64,000 bases of DNA from Chloroflexota bacterium. GTDB lineage: Bacteria > Chloroflexota > UBA11872. The translations under genes and the position numbers were made by a program. Position 1 is the first letter of the stretch; each line of letters begins with the position of its first letter. Below the pieces are notes generated by a model. The model did no database searches. It was not told the DNA's origin and saw nothing but the letters and a program-made list of their open reading frames with translations. The stretch lies in contig JAJDUU010000006.1 in assembly GCA_022826485.1 (NCBI GenBank), positions 1 through 64,000 on the forward strand, read 5' to 3'. Shown here piece by piece: positions 35,171 to 44,282 of the stretch.

Positions 35171-35296
35171 GTGCCGCCGGCCTATCCCGTCGGAGGCACG
35201 GCAGGGCCCCGGCGCCGCCCGACGTGGTTGGGCCTCGGCTGTGTCGCCATGCCGCTCTGCATCCGACTGCCTGCCCGCAGTGTAGTGATCCGAGAC

Positions 35297-36136
35297 TCAC
35301 CCACGCACGAGGTCCGTTTCAACGATCCGCCGCAGGATGCCCACCGCGTCAAGGAGCTCCGCCGTGTCGTCGATCCGCGCGATCTGAATGACGACCCCGG
35401 CGACGCCGTCACGATGGGCCACCGCCACGCGAGCCTCGTAGATGTCGCCGCCGCTGGCCACGCGCGTGCGAGCAGCGCCCGAGGCGGTACCGATTCCCGG
35501 CGACGGCAGCGGCTCGAGCTCGGTGACCTCGGCGGCCCGCGCCGCCGCCTGGAGGCCTTCCACCAGGCCGCGCGCCAGGCTTTCGAGAAAGGTGTCCGGT
35601 CGCTCGATGATCCCCGTGATCACCTGCAGGTCCACGGTCTCGACCGCGCGCCCCGCCAGCACCAGCGCGAGAAGGAAGGGTTCGCCGCGTCGTACCACCA
35701 GGGGGTCGAGAAACTGGTCGGCCAGGCCCACGGCCGCGGCCGTGATCTCGTCGGTTCCGGGCTGGAACACCGTCAGCGCGGGGTCGTCCGACAAGTCCGC
35801 AGGTTCCGGCAGCAGCGCCAGGAGCTCCGCATCGGTGGGAGGCACCGGACCCGCGGGTGTCGGCGGAATCGTCGGCGATGCTGTTGGCGCCGGTGACGGC
35901 TCGGCCGTCGGTGAAGCCACCGGGGTCACCGGCGGCGCCGGCGCCAAAAACGGCGTCACCGTCACGGATGGCGTGGGTGTTGGCGTCGCGGTGGCGAATG
36001 GGATCGGGGTCCATGTGGGGGTTGGGCCGGGCGTAGCCGTCGCCGGCGGGCGAGCCGCGGTGGTCGGCGAGCCCGGCAGGTCACAGGCGCCCAGGATCGC
36101 ACCGAGGAGCAGTAGGACGGCGCCGGACCTGATCAA
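35297..36136 (-). CDS. Lipoprotein of unknown function with T/P-rich tether
   Basis: A TTG start gives 279 residues. The signal (AVLLLLGAILGAC) ends in a lipobox LGAC, followed by a 90-residue Thr/Pro/Ala-rich linker with ATPTPTPSVTVTP-like repeats. The 150-residue C-terminal part is a mixed alpha/beta domain (DLSDDPALTVFQPGTDEITA; RVAVAHRDGVAGVVIQIARI). I do not recognise it. It lies downstream of the aminopeptidase gene on the same strand with a hairpin between them. It is probably a cell-surface lipoprotein. Confidence 0.68.
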   Translation of the reverse strand: MIRSGAVLLLLGAILGACDLPGSPTTAARPPATATPGPTPTWTPIPFATATPTPTPSVTVTPFLAPAPPVTPVASPTAEPSPAPTASPTIPPTPAGPVPPTDAELLALLPEPADLSDDPALTVFQPGTDEITAAAVGLADQFLDPLVVRRGEPFLLALVLAGRAVETVDLQVITGIIERPDTFLESLARGLVEGLQAAARAAEVTELEPLPSPGIGTASGAARTRVASGGDIYEARVAVAHRDGVAGVVIQIARIDDTAELLDAVGILRRIVETDLVRG

Positions 36137-36195
36137 TGCGCGCGCGGCGGTGGCGCTGACGTGGTGTGGCGTGACTGGCGACCCTCACGATGCAG

Positions 36196-36222
36196 GCCCG
36201 CGATTCTAGTGGGGCCGCGGGC
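36196..36222 (-). terminator. Hairpin downstream of the aminopeptidase gene
   Basis: GCCCGCG (36196-36202) and CGCGGGC (36216-36222) form a perfect 7-bp stem with a 13-nt loop, 11 bp past the aminopeptidase stop on the minus strand. It is a plausible terminator without a U-tract. Confidence 0.4.
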
Positions 36223-36232
36223 GACCTGGCGC

Positions 36233-37246
36233 TCAGCGAGCGGTCGTCACGCGCTCTCCGTCCCGGATGATGACCCGGCCGTCGACGTGAATGGTGGGAC
36301 GCGCAATGACCCCGTCGAGGTGGAACGGCACGTCGACGGTTCCGCCAATGTGAAGGCTCGCACCCAACGCCACGTGCGCCGTGCCCGCCACCTTCTCGCT
36401 CTCCAGGACGTTGCCGCTCAGCCGGGCCGTCGGGTTCGTGCCGATGCCGAGCTCGGCGACATTGCGCGCGCCGTCGCCCAGATCCTCGAACACCGCCTCG
36501 AGTTGCGCCGCGCCGGACCCATCCACCGCCACGGCCAGGCCGTCCTGCACGCGGATCCGCATGGGTGGATCCGGTGGGGATTCCGGAAACATCGACTCCG
36601 CGTCGATCACCACGGTCCCGGAGGCGGTCCCCTCCACGGGAGCAATGAACGCTTCGCCCGCGGGGAGGTTTCCCATGTCGCCCGGCGACGTGAAGTGTCC
36701 GGTGTCCGCCATCGCGCCCCGATCCCGCGCGCTGAACGTCAGATCGCAGCCGCCCGGCGAGGTGAGCGTGATCTCGGCGCCGGCGCTCAGAATGTCGGCC
36801 AGCTCTCTGGAGGCTTGAGCTACCGCCGAGTAGTCCGCCGCCAGCGTGCGCATGGCCATCTCGTAGGTGATCGACGGCATGCTGGCCACCCGCGCGCCGG
36901 CGTCGGTCGCCGCCGTGCGCGCGCCCGTGTGCGTCAGCGACCTCGACGTGGGCAGCACGCACACCGTCGCCGTGCGCATGGCCTCGGCGACGTCCGGGGG
37001 CGGCTCGCTGCCGTGGCGCTCGGCCACCGGCATCACCAGCAGCGTCACGTCGCGGGCGTGCCGCAGCGCGCCCGCGTAGAACAGGTCGCCGATGGACTGC
37101 CGGGGAGGGTCGGTGACGACCACCACACGATCATCGGCGCGCACCGCCAGGCACTGCCGCATCACGTTGTCGACCATGGCCGACTCGTCGGCGGTCAGCG
37201 CGCGCGGTGGATGCGCGTCCGGTCGCAGGGAAGCAACGTGGCCCAT
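36233..37246 (-). CDS. M29-like leucyl aminopeptidase / NicX-type metalloprotein
   Basis: The 337-residue protein belongs to the COG2309 fold (aminopeptidase T, AmpS, NicX). The metal-ligand landmarks are in order: GNLPAGEAFIAPVEG (Glu), NVAELGIGTNPTA (second Glu), GTAHVALGAS (His) and FHLDGVI (His-x-Asp). The first 120 residues are the Rossmann-like N-terminal half (VVVTDPPRQSIGDLFY). In peptidases these ligands hold two metals; NicX-like relatives are ring-cleaving dioxygenases. Sequence alone does not separate them. No catabolic operon is adjacent. Cytoplasmic, single gene. Confidence 0.82.
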   Translation of the reverse strand: MGHVASLRPDAHPPRALTADESAMVDNVMRQCLAVRADDRVVVVTDPPRQSIGDLFYAGALRHARDVTLLVMPVAERHGSEPPPDVAEAMRTATVCVLPTSRSLTHTGARTAATDAGARVASMPSITYEMAMRTLAADYSAVAQASRELADILSAGAEITLTSPGGCDLTFSARDRGAMADTGHFTSPGDMGNLPAGEAFIAPVEGTASGTVVIDAESMFPESPPDPPMRIRVQDGLAVAVDGSGAAQLEAVFEDLGDGARNVAELGIGTNPTARLSGNVLESEKVAGTAHVALGASLHIGGTVDVPFHLDGVIARPTIHVDGRVIIRDGERVTTAR

Positions 37247-37330
37247 GCGGAGTCTCCGAATCAGTGATCTGGGGAATGATATCCGCGGCGCGATTCCCGG
37301 CGCCCGGCTGGAGCTTCGCCGACCCGATGC

Positions 37331-38845
37331 CTAGCCGCGTGAGAGAACCTGCGCCGCTGACCGAACCGCCGCGGCGTCGTGTCCGATGACCAGCAGCACC
37401 GAATCCACCAGACGCTGCACATGCGCCGTGCGGCGGTCACCCCGCCAGGTCGCCCTCGCGGCGTCCACTTCCGACGCGCCCGGTCCCAGACCGCCGCCGA
37501 CCAGGTGGTCGACCATTGCCGTCCAGAACTCGTTGAGGTCACGCTCCGAATCCCAGCGAAACTTCATGACCAACAGTCCTTGGCCGGCCTCGTTCCGATA
37601 CAGCGCATAGGCATCGCCGCCCCACCCCGCCGCCGCTTCCGTCGCCGCCGAGGCGAACTGCGTTCCTCCAAGCCACACGCTCACCATGAACTCACCGAAC
37701 ACGTCACGCCGCACCTCGCTCCAGCCGGCTGGCAGCGAGTCGATGAGTGGTGGCAGGTCAACCTCCAGCGGCGCTTCCCGCGCGAAGTACTTCGCCGGAT
37801 GCAGCACCTGCTCGGTTGATGCGGGCAATCGGGCATAGGCGGCGTCAACCGCACGCCAACCGCCGTCCAGCAAGGCCGCCACGAACGTTGGGCCGGACAC
37901 GTAGGGAAAGAGCAGCACGGCCTGCAACGCCGGCGGCGTCTGGGAGAACGCATCGTCGGGCGGCTGCTCGGACGATCCCGGTCCGGCGAGTTCCTCCCGC
38001 CGCAGCTGCCGCATGGCGTACTGCAACCCGGCCACCGTCGCATCGCCTTCGACAAGCGCCACAAATGCCGCCAAGGCATCCTGATTGTCTTCGACGCTTG
38101 CCTCCAGCGCGTCCAGGTCGAACGCCCGGTCCTGCAGCGCATGCACGTATTCGTGCGCCAGCGTCACGAGAATCATCGGAGCTGCCGCATCGTGGTCGCC
38201 GATGACGACGATCTCCTCGGACTCCGAGTCGTAGAAGCCCGCAACTTGCTCGCTATAGAGCGCCAGTTGCAGCTCGTAGAGGTTCTGCTCCGGGCGAATC
38301 AGACCCAGCAACTCCCACTCCAGTTGATCGGCCGCAACCTCATCCGCCGGGTACTCCTCCTCGAATTCGGCGATGAGCCACACCGCAAACTCTTCCGGCG
38401 TCATCAGCGACGCTGGAACGTCCCACGGTTCGAGGCCGCGCCAGGCCGCCAGCCTCGGGCTCATCTCCGCCAGCAGCGCCGCGAGCTCCGGCGCCACCCG
38501 ACCCGCCGGCTGTGGCGTGACGGTCGGGGTCGGCGTGGGCGACAGGACGCCGGGCGTTGGCGTTGGGATGGGTGTCGGCGTTGGCTCGGGCGTCGGCGTG
38601 GCGGCTGCCGGTTCAGCCGTGACGGTGCGTGAGACCTCCGCGCGAACGCCTGTCGGGACCGCCGTCGCCACCGCCGCGGTCGTCCCGTCCGGCGGTTGCG
38701 CGTCGTCCGCGGGGACGCATGCCCAGGCCAGCGTCAGTGCAAGCGCCAGCGCCGCCGGCCACCGGAGACGTCGATGCAGCGGCCGCAATCTCACGAGAAT
38801 CTTGCGCGCATCGGCTAAGTAGGCGCGGAATCTGGCGTGACCCAT
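37331..38845 (-). CDS. Lipoprotein with HExxH metallopeptidase-like motif
   Basis: From ATG 38845 the protein has 504 residues. The signal (about 30-42) ends with lipobox LAWAC at Cys43, then a TPTPEPTPTPIPTPTP tether. LVTLAHEYVHALQDRAFDL (H231-E-Y-V-H235) is an HExxH zinc site, and the Glu in LVEGDATVAGLQYAM is a likely third ligand. This layout recurs in uncharacterised Chloroflexota lipoproteins. The rest is helical with no recognised domain. It may be a surface zinc peptidase. Substrate unknown. It is transcribed away from the amidase gene. Confidence 0.75.
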   Translation of the reverse strand: MGHARFRAYLADARKILVRLRPLHRRLRWPAALALALTLAWACVPADDAQPPDGTTAAVATAVPTGVRAEVSRTVTAEPAAATPTPEPTPTPIPTPTPGVLSPTPTPTVTPQPAGRVAPELAALLAEMSPRLAAWRGLEPWDVPASLMTPEEFAVWLIAEFEEEYPADEVAADQLEWELLGLIRPEQNLYELQLALYSEQVAGFYDSESEEIVVIGDHDAAAPMILVTLAHEYVHALQDRAFDLDALEASVEDNQDALAAFVALVEGDATVAGLQYAMRQLRREELAGPGSSEQPPDDAFSQTPPALQAVLLFPYVSGPTFVAALLDGGWRAVDAAYARLPASTEQVLHPAKYFAREAPLEVDLPPLIDSLPAGWSEVRRDVFGEFMVSVWLGGTQFASAATEAAAGWGGDAYALYRNEAGQGLLVMKFRWDSERDLNEFWTAMVDHLVGGGLGPGASEVDAARATWRGDRRTAHVQRLVDSVLLVIGHDAAAVRSAAQVLSRG

Positions 38846-39004
38846 GCGTCCTATCGTTGCCGGCCTGCGGGAGTGTGGGCACGAGCCACGTGACGGCAAG
38901 TCTCTTGACCCAATGCACGCGAGGATATCCTTCGCGCTCGCGGCGCAGTGTGCCGGCTCCTACACTCGCGCCGCCTGGTCGAACGCCCTTGCGGAGCCGC
39001 CGCC

Positions 39005-40420
39005 ATGTCACCCGACGATCTGGCCTACGCGCGCGCCGTTGACATCGCGCGCTGGATTCGTGGCGGGCAGCTAACCGCGCACGCGGCGGTAACGGCGAGC
39101 CTCGACCGGATCGAAGCCGCGGACGCGCGCCTACACGCCTTCGTGGACCTGGCGCCGGAGCGAGCGCTGGCCGCGGCCGCCGCGGCCGACGCCGCCGTGA
39201 GCCGCGGCGACTCGCTGGGACCGCTGCACGGTGTGCCGGTGGCCGTCAAGGTGCAGGTGCAGGTCGAGGGCATGGCGTTCCACCGGGGCTCGCGGCTATT
39301 CGCGGACGACGTGGGTGAACGCGACGCCCCAGCCGTCGAGCGGCTCAAGCGTGCCGGCGCCATCGTCGTCGGCATGACCGCCATGCCCGAGTTCGGGCAC
39401 CTGGCCTTCGCCCACAGCCCCATGGGGCCGACGACGCGCAATCCCTGGAGCCACGGGCACACGGCCGGTGGATCGAGCAGCGGATCGGCCGTGGCGCTGG
39501 CCGCCGGCTATGTGCCGCTGGTGCTCGGCTCCGACGGCGGCGGGTCCATCCGCATCCCGGCGAGCTGCTGCGGCGTGTTCGGCATCAAGCCGTCCCTGGG
39601 CCGCGTGCCCTATGTGCCCATCGTCGGTGGCCGCGACGCCGTCTCACACCTGGGGCCCATGGCGCGCTCGGCGGCGGATATGGCGCTGGGGTTGGCCGTC
39701 ATTGCCGGGCCGCACGACGCCGATTTGATCACGCTGCCGCCCGACGAGGCCGACTATCGCGAGGCGGCGGTCGCCGGCGTCGACGGCGGCCGGGTGGCCT
39801 GGGCGCCGCAACTGGGCGCCGATGCGGTCGACGCCGAGGTGGTGGACATCTGCACGACCGCGCTCGACGCCTTCCGCGCGGCCGGCTGCGAGATTGCCTC
39901 GGTCGAGCCCATGCTCAGCGATGCCACGCGCGAGTGGGCCGCCCTGTTCACCACGCTGCTCGCCGCCCAGGTGGGACACCGGATGGACGAGGTGCGGGCC
40001 GTGAGCGAGGCCAGCCTGCTCGCCGCCGCCGAAGCCGGGCTCGTGGTCTCCGGCATGGAGATGATGGCGGCGGGATCCGCGCGGCGCCGGCTCTGGGACG
40101 AGATGGCCGACCTTTTCGCCCGGCACGACGTGGTGGTGACGCCCACCCTCCTGATGCCCCCGCTTCCGATTGACGAGCCCGACGGCCGCCCCGCCGATCC
40201 CAACGTCTGGGCCCAGCGCTGGTTCCGCCACGTCTATCCCTTCAACATGACCGGCCAGCCGGCGGCGACGGTCCCCGCCGGGATCACGCGCGACGGTCTC
40301 CCGGTCGGGCTGCAAATCATCGGCGCCCGTCATGCCGACGCCGACGTGCTGCGCTTCGCGGCGGCATTCGAGGCCCATTGGCCCCAGGCCCATGCCCGGC
40401 CGCCCACGCCTGAGCCGTAA
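39005..40420 (+). CDS. Amidase signature family protein
   Basis: From ATG 39005 the protein has 471 residues. The Ser-cisSer-Lys triad is present: Lys in GVPVAVKVQVQVEG, cis-Ser in HTAGGSSSGSAVAL, and nucleophile Ser in GSDGGGSIRIPAS. The glycine-rich amidase signature is intact, and the C-terminal PFNMTGQPAATVPAG strand is typical of GatA-like and amino-acid amidase members. It hydrolyses a carboxamide; gatB/gatC are not adjacent, so it is more likely a free amidase than GatA. Substrate unknown. Confidence 0.9.
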   Translation: MSPDDLAYARAVDIARWIRGGQLTAHAAVTASLDRIEAADARLHAFVDLAPERALAAAAAADAAVSRGDSLGPLHGVPVAVKVQVQVEGMAFHRGSRLFADDVGERDAPAVERLKRAGAIVVGMTAMPEFGHLAFAHSPMGPTTRNPWSHGHTAGGSSSGSAVALAAGYVPLVLGSDGGGSIRIPASCCGVFGIKPSLGRVPYVPIVGGRDAVSHLGPMARSAADMALGLAVIAGPHDADLITLPPDEADYREAAVAGVDGGRVAWAPQLGADAVDAEVVDICTTALDAFRAAGCEIASVEPMLSDATREWAALFTTLLAAQVGHRMDEVRAVSEASLLAAAEAGLVVSGMEMMAAGSARRRLWDEMADLFARHDVVVTPTLLMPPLPIDEPDGRPADPNVWAQRWFRHVYPFNMTGQPAATVPAGITRDGLPVGLQIIGARHADADVLRFAAAFEAHWPQAHARPPTPEP

Positions 40421-40539
40421 CGCGCCATCGGCTACCATGACTCGGAAAAAGAACGTAGCCAGGCTGGCCCCGCCTACTGTGTGTTCCGCATTGGTGGGTG
40501 GCGGCGCGCCGGGCACGCCCGGTTCATGAAGGACAGGCG

Positions 40540-41661
40540 ATGACCAGTCGCTCCGGTGGTCTCGAAGGGGTCGTGGCCGGTACCTCGGCGATCAGCTCGA
40601 TCGACGGTCTGGCCGGCAAGCTCACCTACCGTGGGATCGATATCTTCGATCTCGCCAGTGACGCCACGTTTGAAGAGGTGGCGCATCTGCTCTGGCACGA
40701 CGAGCTGCCGACGCAGAGCCAGCTCGACAGCTTGCTCAATGAGCTGTCCGCCGCCTATGCCCTGCCCCCGCCGGTCGTCGATGCCCTGCGCCTCGTCCCC
40801 CGGTCCACGCCGCCGATGGACGCCCTGCGCAGCGGTGTCTCCATGTTGGGTGCGTTCGATCCCGACCTGGGCGACAACTCCCTCGAGGCCAACGCGCGCA
40901 AGTCGGTGCGCCTGCTCGCGCAGGTGTCGGCCGTCGTGGCCACCTTCGCCCGGCTCGCGGCCGGCAACGAGCCCATAACCTCCGCGGAAGGCCCGGTCGC
41001 CGACGCCTTCCTCCAGATGTACACCGGAGAGCGCCCCGACGAGACCGCGGCCCGGGCCCTGGACGTGCTGCTCGTGTTGCAGGCCGACCACGAGCTCAAT
41101 GCCAGCACCTTCGCGGGCCGTGTGATCGCCGCCACCCTTTCCGACATGCACTCGGCCGTCACCGGCGCCATCGGCGCGCTGCGCGGTCCCCTGCACGGCG
41201 GCGCCAACCAGGGCGTGATGGAGATGCTGATCGAGATCGGGTCACCCGATGCAGCCGAGGACTGGGTGCGCGAACGGCTGGCCCGGCGCGAGCTCATCAT
41301 GGGATTCGGTCACCGCGTCTACAAGACCGCCGATCCTCGCGCCACCATCCTTCGCGGAATGTCCCGGGAGCTCAGCCGCACGTCCGGCCACCCCGAGTGG
41401 TTCGAGATTTCCCAGGTGGTCGAGCGCGTGATGATGGACGAGAAGGGGATCGACTCCAACGTGGACTTCTTCTCCGCCACCGTCTACGCCGCGCTTGGAC
41501 TGCCGGTCAACCTGTTCACGCCAATTTTCGCCATGAGCCGCACCAGCGGGTGGACTGCCCACGTGCTGGAACAGCTAGGCGACAACCGGCTGATCCGACC
41601 CCGCGCCGAATACATCGGGCACACGGACCGCGCCTACACCCCCATGGCGGAGCGCGCCTAG
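40540..41661 (+). CDS. gltA: Citrate synthase family protein
   Basis: ATG 40540 follows AAGGA by 6 nt; 373 residues, the short bacterial/archaeal form. The catalytic residues are His in GPLHGGANQG, His in MGFGHRVYK and Asp in SNVDFFSATVY. CoA/oxaloacetate contacts lie near MSRTSGWTAHVLEQ. It condenses oxaloacetate with acetyl-CoA; short forms may also act as 2-methylcitrate synthase, and no prp genes are nearby to decide. A separate promoter likely lies in the 120-bp gap after the amidase gene. Confidence 0.92.
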   Translation: MTSRSGGLEGVVAGTSAISSIDGLAGKLTYRGIDIFDLASDATFEEVAHLLWHDELPTQSQLDSLLNELSAAYALPPPVVDALRLVPRSTPPMDALRSGVSMLGAFDPDLGDNSLEANARKSVRLLAQVSAVVATFARLAAGNEPITSAEGPVADAFLQMYTGERPDETAARALDVLLVLQADHELNASTFAGRVIAATLSDMHSAVTGAIGALRGPLHGGANQGVMEMLIEIGSPDAAEDWVRERLARRELIMGFGHRVYKTADPRATILRGMSRELSRTSGHPEWFEISQVVERVMMDEKGIDSNVDFFSATVYAALGLPVNLFTPIFAMSRTSGWTAHVLEQLGDNRLIRPRAEYIGHTDRAYTPMAERA

Positions 41662-41717
41662 CCTCGAGGGTCCGGCTCGTTCGTTGCCCCTCCCTCACTC
41701 AAACCAAGGCGTAGCCC

Positions 41718-41745
41718 CTCCGTCATTCCGGCGAAGGCGGGAATC
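41718..41745. repeat. REP-like palindrome upstream of rpmH
   Basis: CTCCGTCATTCCGGC-gaa-GGCGGGAATC is a slightly imperfect copy of the window-wide palindrome in the 225-bp gap between gltA and rpmH. I saw no DnaA boxes in this gap. Confidence 0.7.
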
Positions 41746-41886
41746 TAGCGTCCGCCGTGTCTGTTGCCCCACGGGTAGGGGCGGTTCGCGAACCGCCCGC
41801 GCACCGCACTCGGGGGCAATCCAAGCGTCCCGCGGTGCTACACTTCACGCCCGCGGCATGTCTTGTCGCCGCGCCCTTCCCCTCCG

Positions 41887-42021
41887 ATGAAACGCACGTA
41901 CCAGCCCAAAGTTCGCAAACGCAAGCGTGAGCACGGCTTTCGTGCCCGCATGTCCAGCCGATCCGGGCGCGCGATTCTTCGCCGCCGGCGGCGTAAGGGT
42001 CGCAAGCGGCTCACGGTCTAG
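41887..42021 (+). CDS. rpmH: Ribosomal protein bL34
   Basis: ATG 41887 encodes 44 residues beginning [18 protein letters not shown] and ending in an Arg/Lys-rich tail ([13 protein letters not shown]). This is the full, highly conserved L34 sequence: basic, helical, and inserted deep in 23S rRNA. It heads the rpmH-rnpA-yidD-yidC-jag cluster. The usual neighbour dnaA is absent; the upstream gene is gltA. Confidence 0.97.
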   Translation: MKRTYQPKVRKRKREHGFRARMSSRSGRAILRRRRRKGRKRLTV

Positions 42022-42069
42022 GCCGCTGGCGCTCGGGATGGGCCGCGGTTTCCTCGGCGTGAACGCTCC

Positions 42070-42420
42070 ATGAGCGACCGCCATCGGCTGCGCCGTACCG
42101 CCGACATTGCCCGCGTGCGGCGGCGCGGCCGGCGAGTCGCCTGCCCCTATTTCGTGCTCTTCGTCGCGCCGGGCTCGGCCGAGTCAACGCGCCTGGCCGT
42201 CACGGCGCCTCGCCGCCTCGGCACGGCCGTGGCGCGCAACCGCATGCGCCGGCGCCTGCGGGCGGCGTTCCAGCCGCACCTGACCACGCCGCAGCCGGTC
42301 GTCGACATGGTGGCCCAGGCCCGCCCGCCGGCGCGCGACGCTCCGTGGGCCTGCCTCGGGCGCGCGGTTGCCCAGTCCGTGGCGCGGGCGCGCGCCGCGC
42401 ACGCACCGAGCCTGGCGTGA
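42070..42420 (+). CDS. rnpA: Ribonuclease P protein component
   Basis: The 116-residue protein has the RNR motif GTAVARNRMRRRLRAAF and the N-terminal RLRRTADIARVRRRGRR. It supports the RNase P RNA in removing tRNA 5' leaders. Its last 30 residues are Ala/Arg-rich and lengthen the tail. The stop overlaps the yidD start (GTGA), indicating coupling. Gene order after rpmH is the common bacterial one. Confidence 0.95.
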   Translation: MSDRHRLRRTADIARVRRRGRRVACPYFVLFVAPGSAESTRLAVTAPRRLGTAVARNRMRRRLRAAFQPHLTTPQPVVDMVAQARPPARDAPWACLGRAVAQSVARARAAHAPSLA

Positions 42421-42626
42421 AACGCCTGGTGCTGGCGCTCATCCGCGGCTATCAGCGGTGGCTGTCCGGCGGGCTCGGGGCCAACTGCATCTACCACCCC
42501 ACCTGCTCCGAGTTCGCCCACACCGCCATCGAGCGCCACGGCGTGGCTCGGGGGGGATGGCTGGCGCTGCGTCGCATTGCCCGCTGCCACCCCTTCGCCG
42601 CCGGCGGCTTCGACCCGGTGCCCTGA
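42417..42626 (+). CDS. yidD: Membrane protein insertion efficiency factor
   Basis: Starts at the GTG overlapping the rnpA stop; 69 residues. The signature is NCIYHPTCSEFAHTAIERHG, with an amphipathic N-terminal helix (LVLALIRGYQRWLSG) and CHPFAAGGFDPVP at the end. YidD helps YidC insert membrane proteins. It lies 15 bp before yidC, in the standard order. Confidence 0.94.
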   Translation: MKRLVLALIRGYQRWLSGGLGANCIYHPTCSEFAHTAIERHGVARGGWLALRRIARCHPFAAGGFDPVP

Positions 42627-42641
42627 CGGCAGGCCCGCGAC

Positions 42642-44282
42642 ATGGAGCTTTTTTCCAGCATCGGCGAGACCTGGCAGACGTGGGCCGTCAACCCGCTCAG
42701 CGAGGTCCTCAACATCATCCGCGACGGCGTTGGCAGCTATGCCATCGCCATCATTCTGTTCACCATCGGGATTCGCACCCTGATGGTCCCGCTCACCGTC
42801 AAGCAGATTCGCTCCCAGCGGCGCATGCAGGTGCTGCAGCCCGAGATGGCGGAGATCCGCCGCAAGTACCGAAACGACCGCCAGGCGCAGTCGCAGGCCA
42901 CGATGAAGCTCTACAAGGAGCACGGCGTCAGCCCGCTCTCGGGCTGTCTGCCCATCTTCGTGCAGCTGCCGATCCTGCTCGCGCTCTACGGCGGCATCCT
43001 GACCCTGAGCGGCCGGGGACTCCTCAACGAGCAATTCCTCTGGTTCAACCTGGCGCGCGAGGACTCCACGATCCCGATTCTTGGCGAAACCAGCCCGACG
43101 TCCCCCACCGACGTCCACCTGGCGACGACGTTTCCAATCACTCCGCTCGAGTCGCAGTTGGCTGCGGAGTTTGCCGGCCAGAACGCCAACTTCCGCTTCA
43201 CCATCGATACCGTCGACCCCGCCGATTCGGCGGCCGCGGTCGCCAGCGGGCGCGCGAGCGCGGCGTTTGTCGAGGAGCGGATGGATCTCGCCGAATTCCC
43301 GCCCGGCACATCGGAAGCGCGGCTCGTCCAGGCGGCCGCCTTTGTGGTGGAGCGTGATCGGCCGGTCACGCGGCTTACCGAGCCCGAAGCCGCCGGGATT
43401 CTGCGCGGCGAGATCACCGATTGGTCGCAGCTCGGCTTGCCGCCCGGCCCGATCAATGTCTTCGGCCTGGGGAACGACATCGGCACGCGGAACCTGCTCT
43501 CGACGCTGCTCCTCGACGGCGAGCCGATTCCGCCGCGGACCATTCAACTGCGGGCGACGGTCGAGGATTACGTCGCGGAGCTCATCGCCGATCCCGGCTC
43601 GCTCGGCATCTCCGGGCCGGTCGTGCACGACAACGTGCGCATGGTCAACATCGAGGCCGAAGGCAAGGAGCGCGCCTTCTCGGCGAACGTGGCGGCGCTG
43701 CGGGATGAGAACTATTCCCTGGCCCGTGAGGCCTACGTCTATTGGGCGCCGGGCGAAACCGACGGCGAGAGGTTCGTGCAGAAGTGGTGGGACAGCCGCG
43801 AGGGGCAGACCGCCGCCGGCAACGCCGGGTTCACGCGCATCCCGATTCAACAGGACGTATTCGGACAGGGCGGCTTTTATATCTCGCTGCTGGCGCTGCT
43901 CGCCGGAGCCTTCCAGTTCGTGCAGGCTCGGATGATGGCCTCACGGACGGCCGAGGGCCAGCAGGCGACGGTGAATCGAGTCATGCAGTTCATGCCGATC
44001 ATCGTGGTCATCTTCGCCTGGTCGTTCCAGGCGGGCCTGGTGCTCTATTGGGTAATTTCCAGCATCATTGCCATCGTGCAGCAGTACTTCACCACCGGAA
44101 CCGGCGCGCTGATTCCCGCGCACTGGCCCATCGCCCGCGACCTGACGGCCCGACAGGCCGCCCCGACCCCGGCCAAGACCTTGGAAGACACAGCAACCAA
44201 CGAAGCGGTGAGCCGCAGCCCCGGCGAGGGCGTGGCGACGACACCGCGGCGGCGACGACGTCGAAGGAGGCGCAGTGGCTGA
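42642..44282 (+). CDS. yidC: YidC/Oxa1 membrane insertase with PstS-like extracytoplasmic insertion
   Basis: The 546-residue protein has an Oxa1-type core: TM1 with the groove Arg (AIAIILFTIGIRTLMVPLTV, R45), cytoplasmic hairpin (about 52-100), TM2 (LPIFVQLPILLALYGGI), TM3 (about 410-428), and TM4/TM5 at 447-481. A basic tail ends in an Arg-run for ribosome contact. Between TM2 and TM3, normally a short outer loop, lie about 255 extra residues (about 150-405). These read like a PstS/SBP domain: PVTRLTEPEAAGILRGEITD, DWSQLGLPPGP, GNDIGTRNLL, FVQKWWDSREGQTAAGNAGF. The fold and side of the membrane are inferred. Confidence 0.93.
   Translation: MELFSSIGETWQTWAVNPLSEVLNIIRDGVGSYAIAIILFTIGIRTLMVPLTVKQIRSQRRMQVLQPEMAEIRRKYRNDRQAQSQATMKLYKEHGVSPLSGCLPIFVQLPILLALYGGILTLSGRGLLNEQFLWFNLAREDSTIPILGETSPTSPTDVHLATTFPITPLESQLAAEFAGQNANFRFTIDTVDPADSAAAVASGRASAAFVEERMDLAEFPPGTSEARLVQAAAFVVERDRPVTRLTEPEAAGILRGEITDWSQLGLPPGPINVFGLGNDIGTRNLLSTLLLDGEPIPPRTIQLRATVEDYVAELIADPGSLGISGPVVHDNVRMVNIEAEGKERAFSANVAALRDENYSLAREAYVYWAPGETDGERFVQKWWDSREGQTAAGNAGFTRIPIQQDVFGQGGFYISLLALLAGAFQFVQARMMASRTAEGQQATVNRVMQFMPIIVVIFAWSFQAGLVLYWVISSIIAIVQQYFTTGTGALIPAHWPIARDLTARQAAPTPAKTLEDTATNEAVSRSPGEGVATTPRRRRRRRRRSG

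Noticed and set aside
39005-40420. GatA of the Glu-tRNA amidotransferase
   Set aside because: No gatB or gatC nearby and sequence features fit general amidases at least as well.
42147-43850. A 567-codon minus-strand frame opposite rnpA-yidD-yidC
   Set aside because: It crosses three well-supported plus-strand genes and has shadow composition.
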